The notes under the pieces: generated by a model
What the model saw: the letters and a program-made list of their open reading frames with translations, nothing else
Told to the model about the DNA's origin: nothing
Database searches by the model: none
In this document: positions 28,289-36,924 of the stretch, piece by piece
Position numbering within the stretch: position 1 is the stretch's first letter
Layout of the letters: each line of letters starts with the position of its first letter
Assembly (NCBI RefSeq): GCF_014378415.1
Contig: NZ_JACMNS010000104.1
Location: 1 to 51,905, forward strand
DNA: 51,905 bases
Reading direction: 5' to 3'
Origin: Aquabacterium sp.
Lineage (GTDB): Bacteria > Pseudomonadota > Gammaproteobacteria > Burkholderiales > Burkholderiaceae_C
Position numbers and translations under genes: made by a program

Positions 28289-29209
28289 ATGTCGATCCTC
28301 TCCAACCTGAAATCCCCCGCCGCCTGGTGGTCTGGCGGCATGGCCGCGACCACCCGTTGGATGGAATCCACGCTGGAAGTGGCGCGTTGGGAAAACATGC
28401 GCAAGGCCGGGCGGCGCTGGGGTTGGTGGGGCGCGGTGTTGGGGGCCTTGCTGGGCTTCATCTTGTACGCCCCGGCCAGTTGGCTGGCCCAAGGGGTGGT
28501 GGTGATGAGCGACGGTCGCTTGTTGTTGGCCGAATCGCAGGGTACCGTGTGGAGTGGTGATGCCGTGGTGGTGCTGACCGGCGGTCCCGGCAGCCGTGAC
28601 GCCCGGGCTTTGCCGGGCCGTTTGAACTGGAAGCTGCGTCCAGGCTGGACGGGCGTGAGTCTGACCTTGCAGCAAGACTGTTGTGTGCCCACACCGGTGG
28701 TGATCCAGGTGCAGCCAGGCTTTGGGCGGGTGCGGGTGGCCGTGTTCAGCCAGTCCAGCCCTTCTGTGCCTGTGTCGTCCACGGGGCCGATTGGCCATTG
28801 GCCTGCGGCCTGGTTGACCGGCTTGGGCACCCCCTGGAACACCTTGCAACTGGGCGGTGTGGTGCGCTTGAGCAGCAACGCCCTGGTGGTCGAATGGGTC
28901 CACGGTCGCATGCGTTTCGAGGGTCAGGCGCAGTTCGATTTCACCGACGTATCTTCCAGCGTCACCACCCTGGATCGGCTGGGGTCCTACCGGGTTGATT
29001 TGCTGGGTGACCCGCAGGGGCGTGTGAATTTATCGCTCATGACCTTGGACGGTGCCTTGCAGTTGTCCGGGCAGGGGCAAATGGGTTTGAATGGTTTGCG
29101 CTTCCGGGGTGAAGCGCGGGCCAATGAAAGCGAGCGCGGCGCGCTCGACAGTTTTTTGAACATCATCGGTCGCCGCATGGGCGACCGCTCCGTAATTTCG
29201 ATCGGATAA
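28289..29209 (+). CDS. gspN: Type II secretion protein GspN
   Basis: 306-aa inner-membrane protein found in only some T2SS clusters, especially in Burkholderiales and Xanthomonads; its exact role is not settled. One membrane helix (WGAVLGALLGFILYAPASWL) around residues 52-71, then a periplasmic beta-rich domain. The motif LPGRLNWKLRPGW and the end NIIGRRMGDRSVISIG fit the family. It ends 3 bp before gspD. Confidence 0.87.
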   Translation: MSILSNLKSPAAWWSGGMAATTRWMESTLEVARWENMRKAGRRWGWWGAVLGALLGFILYAPASWLAQGVVVMSDGRLLLAESQGTVWSGDAVVVLTGGPGSRDARALPGRLNWKLRPGWTGVSLTLQQDCCVPTPVVIQVQPGFGRVRVAVFSQSSPSVPVSSTGPIGHWPAAWLTGLGTPWNTLQLGGVVRLSSNALVVEWVHGRMRFEGQAQFDFTDVSSSVTTLDRLGSYRVDLLGDPQGRVNLSLMTLDGALQLSGQGQMGLNGLRFRGEARANESERGALDSFLNIIGRRMGDRSVISIG

Positions 29210-29212
29210 GTC

Positions 29213-31465
29213 ATGACGACCCATCCTCTATTGTCTCGTCCCCGCGCGGTTGCGCTGGCCACGGCTTTGGCCTTCACCTTTGGTCCGGCTTGTCTGATGC
29301 CTTCGGTGGCGGGCGCGGCGCAGGCCGCTACCGTCAAGAAGGGTGGCCCCACGGTCACGCTCAACTTCGTCAACGCCGAGATTGAAGGCGTGGCGCGGGC
29401 CATGGCGGCCATCGTCGATCAGCAGATCCTGGTTGATCCGCGCGTCAAGGGCACCATCACGCTGTACAGCGAGCAACCGCTGACACCGCGCGAGGCTTAC
29501 CTGAACTTCCTGGCGGCCTTGCGCGGGCAGGGTTTTGCGATGGTGGAGGTGGCGGGTCTGCTCAAGGTGGTGCCAGAAGCCGACGCCAAGCTGCAAACCG
29601 GCACGGTCGAGGTGGGCAGCACGGTCAAGCGGTCTGGCGACCAGATCCTGACGCAGATTTTTCGGTTGCAGTACGAAAACGTCAACAGCCTGGTGACGGT
29701 GCTGCGGCCTCTGATCAGCCCCAACAACACGATCAATGCCAATCCGGGCACCAACACCCTGGTGATCACGGATTACGCGGACAACCTCAAGCGCATCGGC
29801 CAGATGATCGCGGCAATGGACGTGCCGTCGTCGACGGACATGGAGGCCATGCCCTTGCAGTACGCGATTGCGGCTGACCTGGCGCCCATGGTTCAGCGCA
29901 TGGCCGATGGCGGTGGCGGCCCCACCATCCCCGGTGTGGCCGGTGGGCAGTCCACCTTGATCATGGCCGATCCGCGCACCAACACCTTGATGGTCCGCGC
30001 GCCCAATCCGGCGCGCCTGGCCCTGGTGCGCAGCCTGATTCAGCGCCTGGACCGACCCGGCACGGCCGGGCTGGGCGGCAGTGGCATCCACGTCATCTAC
30101 TTGAAGAACGCCGATGCCGTGAAGCTGGCGCAGGTGCTGCGGGCGTCGTTCCCGGGTGCCGGGGGCTCGTCGGGCGGTGGTTCATCCTCCAGCGGCGGCA
30201 GCTCGGCCAGTGCTTCGCCCATGCCTGCCGCAGCCAACAACCAAAGCGGCAGCTCAGGTGGCACGGCCTCCGCCCAATCCACCACGCCAGTGGCAGGTTC
30301 GGCTTCGCCTTCGACCGGGGGCTTCATCCAGGCTGATCCCAGCACCAACTCGCTCATCATCACCGCGACCGATGCGCTGTACAGGCAGCTGCGCGCCGTG
30401 GTCGATCAACTGGATGGGCGCCGGGCGCAGATCTACATCGAGTCCATGATCGTCAAGGTTGATGTGGAAAAAGCCGCTCAGATGGGCGTCAATTGGGCGG
30501 GTGGCACCAAGGTGGGCGGGGGTGACAACACCCTGCTTGGGGCCGGAACCAGCCTGGGCTCTCAGACGCTGTCGTCTGTGGTGAGTGGGGCGACCAAAAG
30601 CTTGGTCTTGCCATCTGGTTTCACCGTGGGCCTGGCCCGCGCGATCGGCAATGGGCAATACAGCCTGGGGGCCTTGGCCACATTTTTGGAGACCAATGCG
30701 GGCGGCAACGTCTTGTCCACGCCCAACATGGTGGCGCTGGACAACGAAGAGGCCAAGATTGTGGTGGGCGAGAACGTGCCTTTCGTGACAGGCTCTTATT
30801 CGAACGCGCAAACCAGCTCCAGTGGCACCGTCAATCCCTTCCAGACCGTTGATCGCAAGGACGTCGGTTTGACTTTGCGGGTCAGGCCTCAAGTGGGCGA
30901 AGGCGGCACCGTGCGCATGACGGTGTTCCAGGAGGACTCCAGCGTTAAGCCGGGGGCTGATACGGGTTCGGGTCCGACCACCACCAAGAGCTCCATCGAA
31001 ACCACCGTGGTGATTGACGATGGCCAGGTGCTGGTGTTGGGTGGGCTGCTGAAAGATGATTACCAAGACAGCAACAGCCAGGTGCCTCTGCTTGGAAGCA
31101 TTCCTTACATTGGCAACTTGTTCAAGAGCCAGCAGCGTGCGCGCAAGAAGACCAATCTGATGGTGTTCTTGCGGCCCATCGTGATGCGCACCCAGGAGTC
31201 CGCCAACGCCTTCACCCTGGACCGCTACGACTACATGCGCAACAAGCAGATCGAGAGCGCGCCGGCTCACAGCACCTTGTTGCGCATCAACGAAGCGCCG
31301 GTGCTCGACCCGCTCAAGCTGTCCAACCAACTGACCATGCCTTCGGTGAGGCAACCGCTGGACGACCCCAACGCGCCCGCACCCACGGTGGTGATGCCCG
31401 CCGACTCTGGCTTTGCGCCGAAGCTCACGCCAGTCAAGCCCGCCGCCAGCGGCGTGGAGAACTGA
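29213..31465 (+). CDS. gspD: Type II secretion outer-membrane secretin GspD
   Basis: 750-aa channel. Signal peptide ending near VAGAAQA, then N0 (TVTLNFVNAEIEGVARAMAA), N1-N3 repeats (VNSLVTVLRPLISPNN; IHVIYLKNADAVKLAQVLRA) and the secretin core (LSTPNMVALDNEEAKIVVGE; VPLLGSIPYIGNLFKSQ). An unusually long Ser/Gly/Ala-rich insert of about 55 residues (from about residue 317) interrupts N3, as in the flexible loop of other secretins. No gspS pilotin is seen nearby. The C-terminal Pro/Ala tail after residue 690 may serve targeting. Confidence 0.96.
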   Translation: MTTHPLLSRPRAVALATALAFTFGPACLMPSVAGAAQAATVKKGGPTVTLNFVNAEIEGVARAMAAIVDQQILVDPRVKGTITLYSEQPLTPREAYLNFLAALRGQGFAMVEVAGLLKVVPEADAKLQTGTVEVGSTVKRSGDQILTQIFRLQYENVNSLVTVLRPLISPNNTINANPGTNTLVITDYADNLKRIGQMIAAMDVPSSTDMEAMPLQYAIAADLAPMVQRMADGGGGPTIPGVAGGQSTLIMADPRTNTLMVRAPNPARLALVRSLIQRLDRPGTAGLGGSGIHVIYLKNADAVKLAQVLRASFPGAGGSSGGGSSSSGGSSASASPMPAAANNQSGSSGGTASAQSTTPVAGSASPSTGGFIQADPSTNSLIITATDALYRQLRAVVDQLDGRRAQIYIESMIVKVDVEKAAQMGVNWAGGTKVGGGDNTLLGAGTSLGSQTLSSVVSGATKSLVLPSGFTVGLARAIGNGQYSLGALATFLETNAGGNVLSTPNMVALDNEEAKIVVGENVPFVTGSYSNAQTSSSGTVNPFQTVDRKDVGLTLRVRPQVGEGGTVRMTVFQEDSSVKPGADTGSGPTTTKSSIETTVVIDDGQVLVLGGLLKDDYQDSNSQVPLLGSIPYIGNLFKSQQRARKKTNLMVFLRPIVMRTQESANAFTLDRYDYMRNKQIESAPAHSTLLRINEAPVLDPLKLSNQLTMPSVRQPLDDPNAPAPTVVMPADSGFAPKLTPVKPAASGVEN

Positions 31466-31468
31466 GCC

Positions 31469-32893
31469 ATGGCCGTTCGCCATCCCTTGCCCTACGCCTT
31501 TGCCAAGGCGCACAGCCTGCTGCTGGAAAGCGATGGCGACCGCGCCACCTTGTGGGCCAGCGAGCAGGTGTCGCGCTCGGCCTTGTCCGAGGTGATGCGC
31601 CTGTTCGTGATCGACTCCCTGGAGCGTGAGCCCGCCGAGTCGTTGGGGCAACGCATTGCCGTGGCCTACGCGGGTGGCGAGGGCAGTGCCGCCGCCGTGG
31701 TGGGCGAGGTGGAAAACGCCGTTGACCTGTCGCGCATGATGCAGGACCTGCCGGCGGTCGAGGACTTGCTCGAAGCCTCGAACGACGCGCCCATCATTCG
31801 CATGCTGAACGCTTTGTTGACGCAAGCGGCCAAGGATGGCGCCTCCGACATCCACATCGAACCGTATGAACGCAGCTCGGCCGTGCGCTTTCGCGTTGAC
31901 GGCACGCTGCGTGAAGTGGTGCAGCCCAACAAGGCCCTGCATGCCGCGCTGATCTCGCGCCTGAAGATCATGGCCGAGCTGGATATTTCAGAGAAGCGCA
32001 TGCCGCAAGACGGCCGCATCTCCCTGCGCATCGGTGGCCGCGCGGTGGATGTGCGGGTCTCGACCTTGCCATCGGCCCATGGCGAACGCGCCGTGTTGCG
32101 GCTGCTGGACAAGGGCGACGCCAACAAGTTCACGCTTGAATCGCTGGGCATGAGCGGCGAGTCGCTGGACCGCTTCAAGCGCCTGCTGCGCCAGCCGCAC
32201 GGCATCGTGCTGGTCACGGGCCCCACGGGCTCGGGTAAAACGACCACGCTGTATGCGGGCCTGAGCACGCTCGATGCCACCACCACCAATGTGCTGACGG
32301 TGGAAGACCCGGTTGAATACGAATTGCATGGCATCGGCCAGACGCAGGTCAACGCCCGCATCGATCTGACCTTCGCGAAGGCCCTGCGCGCCATCCTGCG
32401 GCAAGACCCTGACGTCATCATGATCGGTGAAATCCGCGACTTTGAAACCGCGCAGATCGCCGTGCAGGCCTCGCTGACGGGTCACTTGGTGCTGGCCACC
32501 TTGCACACCAACGACGCGGCCAGCGCCGTCACGCGTTTGACCGACATGGGCATCGAGCCCTTCCTGCTCAGCTCCAGCTTGCTGGGCGTGATGGCGCAGC
32601 GCCTGGTGCGCAAGTTGTGCGTGCATTGCAAGCGCGAAGACGAATACCACCGCTGGCATCCCGTGGGTTGCGCTGCTTGCGGCATGACCGGCTACAAGGG
32701 CCGCACCGGCGTGTACGAACTGCTGGTGGCCGACGACAACATCCGCGCCTTGATCCATGCCAAGGCCTCCGAGGCCCAGTTGTTCGAGGCCGCGGCCAAG
32801 AACGGCATGAAGGTCATGCGCGAGGACGGCGACCGTTTGGTGACCGAAGGCGTCACCTCTCTGGAAGAAGTGTTGCGCGTCACGCGCGAATAA
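31469..32893 (+). CDS. gspE: Type II secretion assembly ATPase GspE
   Basis: 474-aa cytoplasmic hexameric ATPase powering pseudopilus assembly. Walker [16 protein letters not shown], Asp box [18 protein letters not shown], Walker [17 protein letters not shown] and His box [17 protein letters not shown] are all intact. The zinc-binding element is present as C-x2-C (CVHC) and C-x2-C (CAAC). It is at the short end for GspE, with a reduced N-terminal domain. Four bases separate it from gspD. Confidence 0.96.
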   Translation: MAVRHPLPYAFAKAHSLLLESDGDRATLWASEQVSRSALSEVMRLFVIDSLEREPAESLGQRIAVAYAGGEGSAAAVVGEVENAVDLSRMMQDLPAVEDLLEASNDAPIIRMLNALLTQAAKDGASDIHIEPYERSSAVRFRVDGTLREVVQPNKALHAALISRLKIMAELDISEKRMPQDGRISLRIGGRAVDVRVSTLPSAHGERAVLRLLDKGDANKFTLESLGMSGESLDRFKRLLRQPHGIVLVTGPTGSGKTTTLYAGLSTLDATTTNVLTVEDPVEYELHGIGQTQVNARIDLTFAKALRAILRQDPDVIMIGEIRDFETAQIAVQASLTGHLVLATLHTNDAASAVTRLTDMGIEPFLLSSSLLGVMAQRLVRKLCVHCKREDEYHRWHPVGCAACGMTGYKGRTGVYELLVADDNIRALIHAKASEAQLFEAAAKNGMKVMREDGDRLVTEGVTSLEEVLRVTRE

Positions 32894-32906
32894 GACTTAA
32901 GACACC

Positions 32907-34124
32907 ATGCCTGCCTTCCGTTTTGAAGCCCTGGAGACCAGTGGCAAGACTGTCACCGGTCTGGTCGATTCCGACAACCCCAAGACCGCTCGCGCGCAAC
33001 TGCGTTCGCAGCAATTGGTGCCCTTGAAGATCGAATTGGTGATGGTCACCGAGGCGCAGGGCCAGCAGCAAGGCATGTTCACGCGCAGGGCCTTCAACTC
33101 GACGTCGCTGGCGATTTGGACGCGCCAGTTGTCGGGCCTGGTGTCGGCGGGCTTGCCGCTGGAGCGGGCGCTCACGGCCCTGGCCGACGAGTCTGAAGAC
33201 CCGCATCAGCGCGAGCTGGTGGCGCATTTGCGCTCTGAGGTCAACGCCGGGTCGCCGTTTGCGCGGGCGCTGTCTGGCTCGCCCAAAGAGTTCGACGATG
33301 TCTACCGTGGCGTGGTAGCGGCGGGTGAGCAAAGCGGCCAGTTGGGCGCCGTGCTTGAAAAGCTGGCCGATGACCTGGAAGAGCGGCAGGCGTTGACCTC
33401 CAAGCTGATTGGCGCCACGCTTTATCCGGCGGTGGTGTCGGTGTTCGCCATCGTGGTCGTGGTCGCTTTGCTGGTGTTCGTGGTGCCGCAGGTGGCCCAG
33501 GTCTTCACCAGCAGCAAGCGGGCTTTGCCCATCCTGACCCGCGTCATGCTGGGCCTGAGCGCTTTCATGCGTGAATGGGGTTGGCTGTTGATTTTGCTGA
33601 TGATCGGGGGCTTCACGTCCCTGGTGTTCGCCTTGCGGGGTGAGGCGTTTCGCCGCAAGTTCGACAGCTTTACCCTGGGTGTGCCGGTGATCGGCCGATT
33701 GATTCGCGGTTACAACGCTGCGCGTTTTGCCGGTACCTTGGCCATGCTGGCTGGATCCGGCGTGCCCATTTTGAAAGCCTTGCAGGCTGCCGCTGAAACC
33801 TTGTCCAACCGCGCCATGCGCGCCGATGCCATGGAGGCTTTGGTGCAGGTGCGCGAAGGTGCGCCCTTGGCCTCGGCCCTGGCCGCCAAGAAGAGATTCC
33901 CTGGCTTGCTGTCGATGTTCGCCCGCCTGGGCGAGCAGACCGGGCAATTGCCCGTGATGCTGCAACGCGCGGCCAAACAGCTCAGCGCCGAAGTGCAGCG
34001 CAAGGCCCTGGCGATTGCCACGGTGCTCGAGCCCTTGTTGATCGTGTTCATGGGCCTGATGGTGATGCTCATCGTCATGTCCGTGATGATGCCGATCATG
34101 CAGATGAACACCTGGGTGAAGTAA
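32907..34124 (+). CDS. gspF: Type II secretion platform protein GspF
   Basis: 405-aa polytopic inner-membrane protein with two homologous GspF domains. Signature LAIWTRQLSGLVSAGLPLER in the first and FAGTLAMLAGSGVPILKALQ in the second; three membrane helices include VVSVFAIVVVVALLVFVVPQ and LLIVFMGLMVMLIVMSVMM. Last gene of the forward gsp run. No terminator is evident; the gap after it holds a palindrome. Confidence 0.96.
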   Translation: MPAFRFEALETSGKTVTGLVDSDNPKTARAQLRSQQLVPLKIELVMVTEAQGQQQGMFTRRAFNSTSLAIWTRQLSGLVSAGLPLERALTALADESEDPHQRELVAHLRSEVNAGSPFARALSGSPKEFDDVYRGVVAAGEQSGQLGAVLEKLADDLEERQALTSKLIGATLYPAVVSVFAIVVVVALLVFVVPQVAQVFTSSKRALPILTRVMLGLSAFMREWGWLLILLMIGGFTSLVFALRGEAFRRKFDSFTLGVPVIGRLIRGYNAARFAGTLAMLAGSGVPILKALQAAAETLSNRAMRADAMEALVQVREGAPLASALAAKKRFPGLLSMFARLGEQTGQLPVMLQRAAKQLSAEVQRKALAIATVLEPLLIVFMGLMVMLIVMSVMMPIMQMNTWVK

Positions 34125-34146
34125 GCACGATATAGGCGGAGTGAAT

Positions 34147-34161
34147 CCCCTTGATCAGGGG
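34147..34161. promoter_or_regulatory. CCCCT-N5-AGGGG palindrome before the AAA+ ATPase gene
   Basis: CCCCT-TGATC-AGGGG, an exact inverted repeat, lies 60 bp before the AAA+ start. It shares both half-sites and spacing with copies at 39698 and 41850. There is no following T-run, so an operator is likelier than a terminator. Confidence 0.5.
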
Positions 34162-34221
34162 CTCGCGACGGGGGGCGTTTGTTGCATGATGTCTCAGCGT
34201 CTTCGTTGTCGGAGGTTGAGC

Positions 34222-35229
34222 ATGAACACTGGTTGTGAACTGGTCACGGTGCAAAAAGAGGGCGCTGGCCCGCGCATCCCCATCGCGCACATGCGGCATG
34301 TCTATCGGCTTGAGGAAGTCGAAAAGAAGCTGGGCAAGCTGCCGCCCCGCGAACACGAATCCTTGCGCGCCACCTACGAGCGCATGCTGGAGATGGGGCC
34401 CGACCGCTTTCAGGTCAAGCCCTCAGGCCTGCCGGCCATGGACTACCTCTACGACGATCTGCCCAATTTCCACGAGGCCCTGGACGACCTGCGGCGCCAA
34501 CTGGCCTTGTGCGCTGACAGCCGCGATGCGCTTGAGATCACGCCCATGTTGCTGCTGGGCCCACCCGGTGTCGGCAAGACCCACTTTGCGCGCGAAGTCT
34601 CGCAACTGCTGGGCACGGGCATGGGCTTCGTGTCCATGAGTTCGATGACGGCCGGTTGGGTGCTGTCAGGCTCGTCCAGCCAATGGAAGGGCGCGCGGCC
34701 GGGCAAGGTGTTTGAAACGCTGGTTGAAGGCCAATACGCCAACCCGGTCATGGTGGTGGACGAGATCGACAAGAGCGGCGGCGAGCATGCTTACGACCCG
34801 CTGGGCTCGTTGTACAGCCTGCTGGAGCACGATACCGCAGGCCACTTCACCGACGAGTTCGCGGATGTGCCCATCGATGCCAGCCAGGTGATCTGGGTGG
34901 CCACGGCCAACGAGGCGCGCGGCATCCCTGATCCGATCCTCAACCGCATGAACGTGTTCGAGATCGAGATGCCCAGCGAGGAGGCCGCGCGCAAGATCGC
35001 GTCAAAGCTGTACCGCAGCATCCGCGCCGACCACGATTGGGGCCAGCGTTTTGATCCCGACCTGAATGAGGCCGTGCTGGCCAGCCTGAGCCACCTGGCG
35101 CCGCGCGACATGCGCCGCGCCTTGATGACGGCGTTTGGCAATGCCAAGCTGGATTGTCGGCACTGCCTGGACACGCGCGATTTGCCCGATGCCCAGGCCC
35201 GCCGCACGCCGATGGGGTTTACGCAATGA
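34222..35229 (+). CDS. Lon-like AAA+ ATPase
   Basis: 335-aa single-module ATPase. Walker A LLGPPGVGKT (residues 111-120), Walker B VMVVDEID (176-183), sensor-1/Arg-finger region VIWVATANEARGIPDPILNR. The stretch WVLSGSSSQWKGARPGKVFE resembles the Lon protease ATPase pore region, but no Lon protease domain or substrate-binding N-domain is present, so it is a stand-alone unfoldase or remodelling factor. The ATG at 34222 follows a strong GGAGG; an upstream in-frame ATG at 34141 lies before the operator and is rejected. Followed 82 bp later by a 5'-nucleotidase gene. Biological target unknown. Confidence 0.8.
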   Translation: MNTGCELVTVQKEGAGPRIPIAHMRHVYRLEEVEKKLGKLPPREHESLRATYERMLEMGPDRFQVKPSGLPAMDYLYDDLPNFHEALDDLRRQLALCADSRDALEITPMLLLGPPGVGKTHFAREVSQLLGTGMGFVSMSSMTAGWVLSGSSSQWKGARPGKVFETLVEGQYANPVMVVDEIDKSGGEHAYDPLGSLYSLLEHDTAGHFTDEFADVPIDASQVIWVATANEARGIPDPILNRMNVFEIEMPSEEAARKIASKLYRSIRADHDWGQRFDPDLNEAVLASLSHLAPRDMRRALMTAFGNAKLDCRHCLDTRDLPDAQARRTPMGFTQ

Positions 35230-35311
35230 CGCTGCACTGATGACAAGCTGACGGCGCGCCGCTCGGCGATACTGGTCCCTTCAATTCGAATGATTGCAAG
35301 GGAGCATCCAG

Positions 35312-36244
35312 ATGGCCGTCAGTTTGTCAGGGCAGTTGGTGGTGGCGATTTCATCGCGGGCGCTGTTCGACTTCGAGCAAGAGAACCTGCTGTTTGACCA
35401 GGGCGCGGGCGACCGGGCCTACATGAAGCACCAGCTCAAGCGCCTGGACGAGCCCGCCAAGCCGGGCGTGGCCTTCTCGCTGGTGCGCAAGCTGCTGGCC
35501 TTCAACTCGCCCGATCAGCAGCGGGTGGAGGTGGTCATCCTGTCGCGCAACGACCCGGTGTCCGGCATGCGGGTGTTCCGCTCGGCGCGTCACTATGGCT
35601 TGCCGATTCAGCGAGGTGTGTTCACGCGGGGCGAATCGCCTTACCGCTATTTGCGGCCTTTGCGGGCGCACCTGTTCTTGTCGGCCAACGAGGCCGATGT
35701 GCGCTCGGCCCTGCTGGAAGGCGTGCCCGCAGCGCGCGTGCTGCCCCATTCGGCCCATGCCGGTGAAGCCCACCCGCGCGAGGTGCGCATTGCTTTTGAC
35801 GGTGACGCGGTGCTGTTCTCGGACGAGGCCGAGCAGGTCTTTCAAAGCTCGGGGTTGGATGCCTTCCAGCTGCACGAACAGGAGCGCGCCGCCAAGCCCT
35901 TGCCGGCCGGGCCCTTCAAGCCGCTTTTGCAGGCCTTGCACGATTTACAGCAACGCGGCCAGGCTTTGGGAGAAGAAGGCGGCATGCGCATCCGCACCGC
36001 CCTGGTCACCGCGCGCAGCGCCCCCGCCCACGAGCGCGCCATCCGCACGCTGATGGACTGGGACATTGAGGTGGACGAAGCCATGTTCCTGGGCGGCCTG
36101 CCCAAGGGCGAGTTCCTGCGCGAGTTCGAGCCCGACTTTTTCTTCGACGACCAGACCGGTCACGTCGATGGCGCGGCGCGCCATGTGCCGGCCGGGCACG
36201 TGATGAGTGGTGTGTCCAACGCCATCATCGAAACCCTGGGCTGA
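35312..36244 (+). CDS. Cytosolic 5'-nucleotidase-like protein
   Basis: 310-aa protein of the cN-I-like 5'-nucleotidase family (PF06189 type), expected to dephosphorylate nucleoside monophosphates. Seen motifs are VAISSRALFDFEQENLLFD at the start, VVILSRNDPVSGMRVFRSAR, and HLFLSANEADVRSALLEGVP, the family's conserved blocks. Near the C-terminus FDDQTGHVDGAARHVPAGHV is also conserved. The ATG at 35312 is taken after GGGAGC. Same strand as the AAA+ gene, so possibly co-expressed. Confidence 0.8.
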   Translation: MAVSLSGQLVVAISSRALFDFEQENLLFDQGAGDRAYMKHQLKRLDEPAKPGVAFSLVRKLLAFNSPDQQRVEVVILSRNDPVSGMRVFRSARHYGLPIQRGVFTRGESPYRYLRPLRAHLFLSANEADVRSALLEGVPAARVLPHSAHAGEAHPREVRIAFDGDAVLFSDEAEQVFQSSGLDAFQLHEQERAAKPLPAGPFKPLLQALHDLQQRGQALGEEGGMRIRTALVTARSAPAHERAIRTLMDWDIEVDEAMFLGGLPKGEFLREFEPDFFFDDQTGHVDGAARHVPAGHVMSGVSNAIIETLG

Positions 36245-36267
36245 CTGGCCCGGTCAAGCGACCAGGA

Positions 36268-36870
36268 TCATCTGCGCCGCATGTCGGACTTGAACAGCTC
36301 GGCGATGCCGACCTGCCGCGGACCCGGGATCAACTCGTAGCTTTCACCGGCCGCGATGGTGCCCGGCACCCGCACCGCCAGGTAAAAGCCGCAGTAGCCC
36401 GACTGCGCCATCATCTTGACTGCCTGGTTGAAGCCCATCACGGCCGCGAACTTGAAGCAGGGGTGGCGCGGCTCGCTGATGGCCAGCGTGCAGTTCGGAA
36501 ACTTCAGCACATCGCCAATGTAGGCATCGGCCTCCAGCAGGCCGGTGAGGGTCAGGTTCTCGCCCAGCATGCCGTGCGGCAGGGCCTCGTCCCACGCCTG
36601 CGATTTGGCCTGCGAGCGCACGGTTTGCCAGAAGGGGTAGTGCTCGTGGGGATAGGCGTAGACCGCCTTGGACAGGCCGCCATGCACGGTGGGGTCGGCC
36701 TGTTCGTCCAGGTGCAGACCCATGGGCTTGACCTCAATGCGCTCGGGCGATTGCAATGAGCTGACCGATCGCTTGCCGATGGCCGTGACCACGGTTTTGC
36801 CGTCGATGACGAGGGCTTGGGCCGGGGCGGTGTTGACGGACAACACGCGGCGATCAACAAGGGCAGGCAT
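36268..36870 (-). CDS. MOSC-domain protein
   Basis: 200-aa protein of the MOSC family, related to YiiM and the C-terminus of Moco sulfurase. HGGLSKAVYAYPHEHYPFW and GMLGENLTLTGLLEADAYIG give the core, and the conserved cysteine lies in ISEPRHPCFKFAAVMG. Such proteins bind molybdenum cofactor or act in detoxifying N-hydroxylated bases. It lies 54 bp after modC on the same strand, so Mo metabolism is a sensible link. The ATG at 36870 follows GGAG; a TTG at 36876 is possible. Confidence 0.87.
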   Translation of the reverse strand: MPALVDRRVLSVNTAPAQALVIDGKTVVTAIGKRSVSSLQSPERIEVKPMGLHLDEQADPTVHGGLSKAVYAYPHEHYPFWQTVRSQAKSQAWDEALPHGMLGENLTLTGLLEADAYIGDVLKFPNCTLAISEPRHPCFKFAAVMGFNQAVKMMAQSGYCGFYLAVRVPGTIAAGESYELIPGPRQVGIAELFKSDMRRR

Positions 36871-36924
36871 GGACAACTCCTGGGCGGCGATTAAAGCGAT
36901 GAAGGCCGCTCAAGCATAGCAAAA

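Noticed and set aside
30160..30330. Low-complexity stretch as a possible repeat element
   Set aside because: It lies inside gspD in frame and encodes a Ser/Gly-rich protein loop; it is not a DNA-level mobile repeat.
34141..34221. Earlier ATG of the AAA+ gene at 34141
   Set aside because: It lies before the palindrome and gives an unrelated, Cys/Arg-rich N-terminus; the ATG at 34222 has a strong GGAGG site.
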